Source: Prostheceraeus crozeri
Taxonomy: Eukaryota > Platyhelminthes > Polycladida > Euryleptidae
Assembly (NCBI GenBank): GCA_907163375.1
Contig: CAJQUW010007461.1
Location: 124,001 to 188,000 of the forward strand
Direction of reading: 5' to 3'
DNA: 64,000 nt
Part shown: positions 60,516 to 64,000 of the stretch, piece after piece
Layout: each line of letters begins with the position of its first letter
Position numbering within the stretch: position 1 is the stretch's first letter
Position numbers and translations under genes: made by a program
Notes under the pieces: generated by a model
What the model saw: the letters and a program-made list of their open reading frames with translations, nothing else
What the model was told of the DNA's origin: nothing
The model's database searches: none

Positions 60516-62044
60516 CTGCAAGGCAAAAAAATTTGCGACTCAATATTATGCACTGACGGTCGAAGTGAAGGCATTGAATGAAAACAGGATGAATTTAAGG
60601 AAAATGCTGTTCATGGCATAGAATTAGACAGGTCGTCTCTTCTTCTGTTTGACTAGAAAGGAAGCATCGGAACATGTAATGCCTTTGAAATGGCACAATC
60701 TGTTGACATAATACCATAGCAATCGAACAATGAGCATGCAATTCAACATTAAAAACGGCATGTTGTGCGAAGTTTCAGTGACTGTCATCAACTGGATCAC
60801 ACAGCAAAGAGACACAGACGATGACAATTTCTGCAGAGAAGTTTGTGAACGTTTTTTCGTGCGCCTGCTATCATTCTAAATAATGATTGAAAGGATCAAC
60901 ATTATCAAGAAAACTTTTGCGCAATTATCTGAATTCTTCGAATCTGAAGGAATCGTGGCGATCGAAGCATTTTAAAGAATTCACAGCAATCTGCATGCGG
61001 TGCACGACTTTTTTCCTACCTCTTTAGGGCATTAAAAATTTCTTTTTGCCCATTTAGTAAGTTCCTGTATGTGCCATCGCTTTGAATCAGCTTGCACTTC
61101 TAGTAAAGTGACACGCTTAATTAAACAATCAAATTCTGTGGTTCATGGACATCGCATCTTCATTCAAAACTCTGATACATGCTACAAACTTGCAAGAATC
61201 AAAATAGGACCCATGAAATATTTGTTATTTTGATGTTGTCAAATTTTTGGATGAACTACATGGAGGCTATACATAGAAATGCCATGATGCATATTGTTCC
61301 GATCGCTGCTCAAACAATCATGAAACAAGCAAGCACTTGGGGACGGCTTGGGATGGTTTTGAATGCAATTGTCTTCAACAGTATTCCGAAGGAATGCATT
61401 TTGCAAAGTTGTTTTGCATTTCCTTTATCATATTGTACATTGGTGATGAAATAATCCAATGAAAAACAAGTTTATGAGTAAAAACTTCTTCCTGCAAATT
61501 GGAAAACATCCTCTTCGACAAGTTCAACAAATAGAGTCGAGTGTCGTTATATTTATTATATTTCATTGCAAAAGAGAAGAATGAGCCAATTGTGCCACCG
61601 CATGTACTGCGGAACTGCACATTCTGTTGAATGTAATCTCAGTCGTCACATTTTCTACGTCTCATAGAATCTGCATTGTAATGCTGCACACTGTAAAACG
61701 TGCGCTAACTAAGCTTAAAGGTTGCTCTATTCGAAAATGATGGTTTGGTCGTAGTTACCGCTTGTCAAACAGCAAACTGCATAGAGAACATGCATCGCTA
61801 TTAGACCTCTTTATACAGCGTCATAGTATAACAACACGGTCTCGCTTATTTTCAGTTTTTGCTGACCAGGTTGATTGGATGCCCTAACTCAGACAACGTC
61901 GGCTTACAGTGCACCAATTATTTTTCAGGATGTCAATGACACGATTTCGTACTCACTTCCAACAGCTTCGTGTGTCAGTCTGCACGTTCAAATCTTACGT
62001 CTGAAGATAGATTGTAGAAGATAGGTAATCTATTTTTATCATTC
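60516..62044. other. Caveolin intron, no exon recognised
   Basis: Upstream of the caveolin exon on the minus strand. No segment resembling the preceding caveolin exon (with its RDP..LN motif) was found. A short CACTGTAAAACGTGCGCTAA at 61690-61709 shares its first nine bases with the CACTG-ended MITE at 49742; this may be chance. Confidence 0.4.
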
Positions 62045-62440
62045 TGAAGATGATAGTTCATCATTCAGATGTCGTCTTGGTATCGCTTATGAAGTGTAGG
62101 GTACGTAACATCGTCAGGGCACGGGCTTCGATCATATGCATAAATATAGGTAACTACGAAGAGTGGTGCAAAGCGACAACCAATTGGTACACCCTTAGTT
62201 TATCTGGATACTTTGTCACTATATTCATATTTGTAACAACAAATTTTAGAAGTTTATATACATTTTCTATGCTTATTTCAATATTATTTACTTTATCCCA
62301 ATTATTCTTTAAAAGTTCTATATCACACGTAATACCACTTTCCATCGGAATACTAGGATAAAGGTGCTCACATCAAGCGATAGGCCTGTAAACACTTTGT
62401 TATTGCTAATATCACCAAACTCATTTAGTAAGATAAGGAT
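62045..62440 (-). pseudogene. Decayed Penelope-like reverse transcriptase fragment
   Basis: Minus-strand frames read, in order, GLSLDV (motif A), NNWDKVNNIEISIENVYKLL followed by KFVVTN (matching HWDKIDNLKITVSDMIDLLKF of the 56-kb element), GVPIGCRFAPLF (motif B) and RYQDDI (in place of RYVDDI, motif C). The pieces fall in different frames and the copy is much more diverged than the 56-kb one, so it is an older fragment of a related but distinct Penelope lineage. No GIY-YIG part is seen. Confidence 0.75.
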
Positions 62441-64000
62441 TGAAGATTGTCAGTATTAGTTAATTACGCAGGTACAAATTCAATGAGTTAGCATTTTTGA
62501 AATTACTCAATCTACGAGTATGTTCCCCTAGCCTGCGCTTTTGACAGAGGTCATCGGTCGAACCACGGCCTTTGTCAGTCTGCGGTTTATGATCCTTTAC
62601 AAACGTGAAAAAGTTGGCTGGCTCACTTCCTTTACTTATTAATATTCACTTTGCTTTAGTAATGGACTATCTTTTATTGAAGGTTTTACGAGTTTACTTG
62701 CCTAATTTTCTGTAGCCTCCACTTTGGCTTTTTATAATAATTGGTAAGTGGTTTTATCGCTCAGAATCGATTCATTTTTTCAATGCAAATTACCCATTTT
62801 CAAAGTATTGAAACAAATTTTCCAAATTACGAGAAGTAGAAGCGCCTATAAAGTATTCTCTGACAGTTCACATGCTCGCCGTAGGTTTCTCACGTAGATA
62901 GACAATCATCTGATTAAATGCTGTTGAAGCGAAGTCCTCTGTTCTGTTTATATCTCAGCGGTTCAACTGTTCTATCAAATTGTCATGAAATAAAGTGCTG
63001 TCGTTTACCCCTTAATGACACATAGAGAGAGATGGCCTATTGTTTGAGTAATTTGAAATTTCAACTCAAATATATCTTCGGCTGAGTCAATTTCATTATT
63101 AACACAAAATGTTATACAGTCAGACAGATGCAAATTGAAAAGTTGATTGTTTCACATGAGATGATTTAGTGAGCTCTCAGTCAGCAACTAGATGAACACT
63201 AAACACATCTCAAACGTTTGAGAAGCACACATGATTATGACAAGAACGCTGTGATCATCAGAAAGGAAGTCTGATAAACAGAATCTTTGTTATGTTCTGT
63301 TTTGATTTTTGCAAGTCTTTTTAAATTTACAGGTCACGCATATAATTCAAAATTCACACGACGTCTACGTACAAGCGTTTATGTCGTAGGCTGAATATAA
63401 AAGGGGGATGAACTATGAGACCTGTTTCATCGATGTGAATTTCAAATTTTGAATTTGAATTTTTAATTTTGTACTAGACCTGCAAATTTCCTTCCTTTTT
63501 TACCTGAAGATACCTAGCAAATGTTAACTGGAATTAATTGTAAAAAATAACAAAAAAGAAAATAAAATCAACATATTTCAATATTGGCTCTTTCTAATTC
63601 CATTCAATAGACAAGACAATGTATTTAAAGCTTCGATATGTTCATTTCGTGGGGAGATGCTTGTTCCTGAATTTTGTATCTTGTAAGTATTGTTAAGCAA
63701 ATAAAATGTGAATGACATGTGCTCCATCGCAATGTTTTAAGTCGAAGAGAGGTAATGCGAGAGCTTGCGAGAAATATGCAAGTTTCCAATAACTTTATAG
63801 AAGCTTTATATTATTTTTACACCATTAGCTTCAACATAATTTTTGCTTCCCATGCTGCAGCAACATCTTTGCATACGATCTGAACCATTTTTTCACGTTA
63901 AACCTTTTGAAAGGTTCACCCTTTTATAATTCTAGAAATACGGTTGCTACTTATCACCATTACACTTCCTTAAGGGTTCGTATGTCAAACTTTAGGTTTT
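62441..64000. other. No recognisable gene
   Basis: AT-rich sequence to the window end. The only notable pattern is a low-complexity stretch of AATTT/GAATTT words at 63437-63470. If the caveolin gene continues in this direction, this is intronic. Confidence 0.45.

Noticed and set aside
61690-61709. A second copy of the CACTG-ended MITE
   Set aside because: Only the first nine bases match the 49742 element and no opposite end was found.

Overview
The window is animal DNA, most likely from a marine invertebrate, although the sequence alone does not give the species. Three things point to an animal: spliced genes with GT-AG introns, a caveolin exon (caveolins are metazoan), and a mixed load of Penelope-like, Crypton, LINE, piggyBac-type, hAT-type and tRNA-SINE elements. 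Outside the repeat array the DNA is AT-rich, with only sparse, short coding exons. No bacterial gene organisation is present.

Layout. Positions 1-28768 are one uninterrupted satellite array with a 61-bp unit (about 471 copies, about 57% GC). It runs off the left edge of the window. The very long plus-strand open frames across it are a by-product of a unit that lacks stop trinucleotides, not genes. From 28769 the sequence is single-copy or low-copy: a second minisatellite (56/66-bp units, 29145-29975), a 929-bp piggyBac-type MITE flanked by TTAA (30642-31570), and then the last three exons of a glycerophosphodiester phosphodiesterase (GDPD1/GDPD3-like) gene on the plus strand (34337-41939). 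The 7-kb final intron of that gene holds a Penelope-like terminal fragment, a 60-bp minisatellite and a 1.6-kb segment bounded by inverted repeats. Positions 42-55 kb carry relics: a MITE, a possible Harbinger fragment, a hAT end, two LINE fragments, a Crypton-type tyrosine recombinase ORF, a CACTG-ended MITE and tRNA-derived SINEs. Positions 55952-58119 are a Penelope-like element (reverse transcriptase plus GIY-YIG) bounded by near-identical 565-bp inverted arms, each with a hammerhead-ribozyme-like motif. The last exon of a caveolin gene lies on the minus strand at 60177-60515, and a decayed Penelope RT fragment lies at 62045-62440.

How it fits together. There is no operon-like or multi-gene system here. 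The two host genes are unrelated and each is only partly inside the window: GDPD lacks its 5' exons, and caveolin lacks its 5' exons to the right. No GDPD exon was recognised between the array edge and 34337, so the missing exons may lie on the far side of the satellite, which would make the array intronic. The main points of interest are the satellite's organisation, its possible intronic position, the palindromic Penelope copy with ribozyme-like motifs, the intact-looking Crypton recombinase and the cysteine-rich caveolin.
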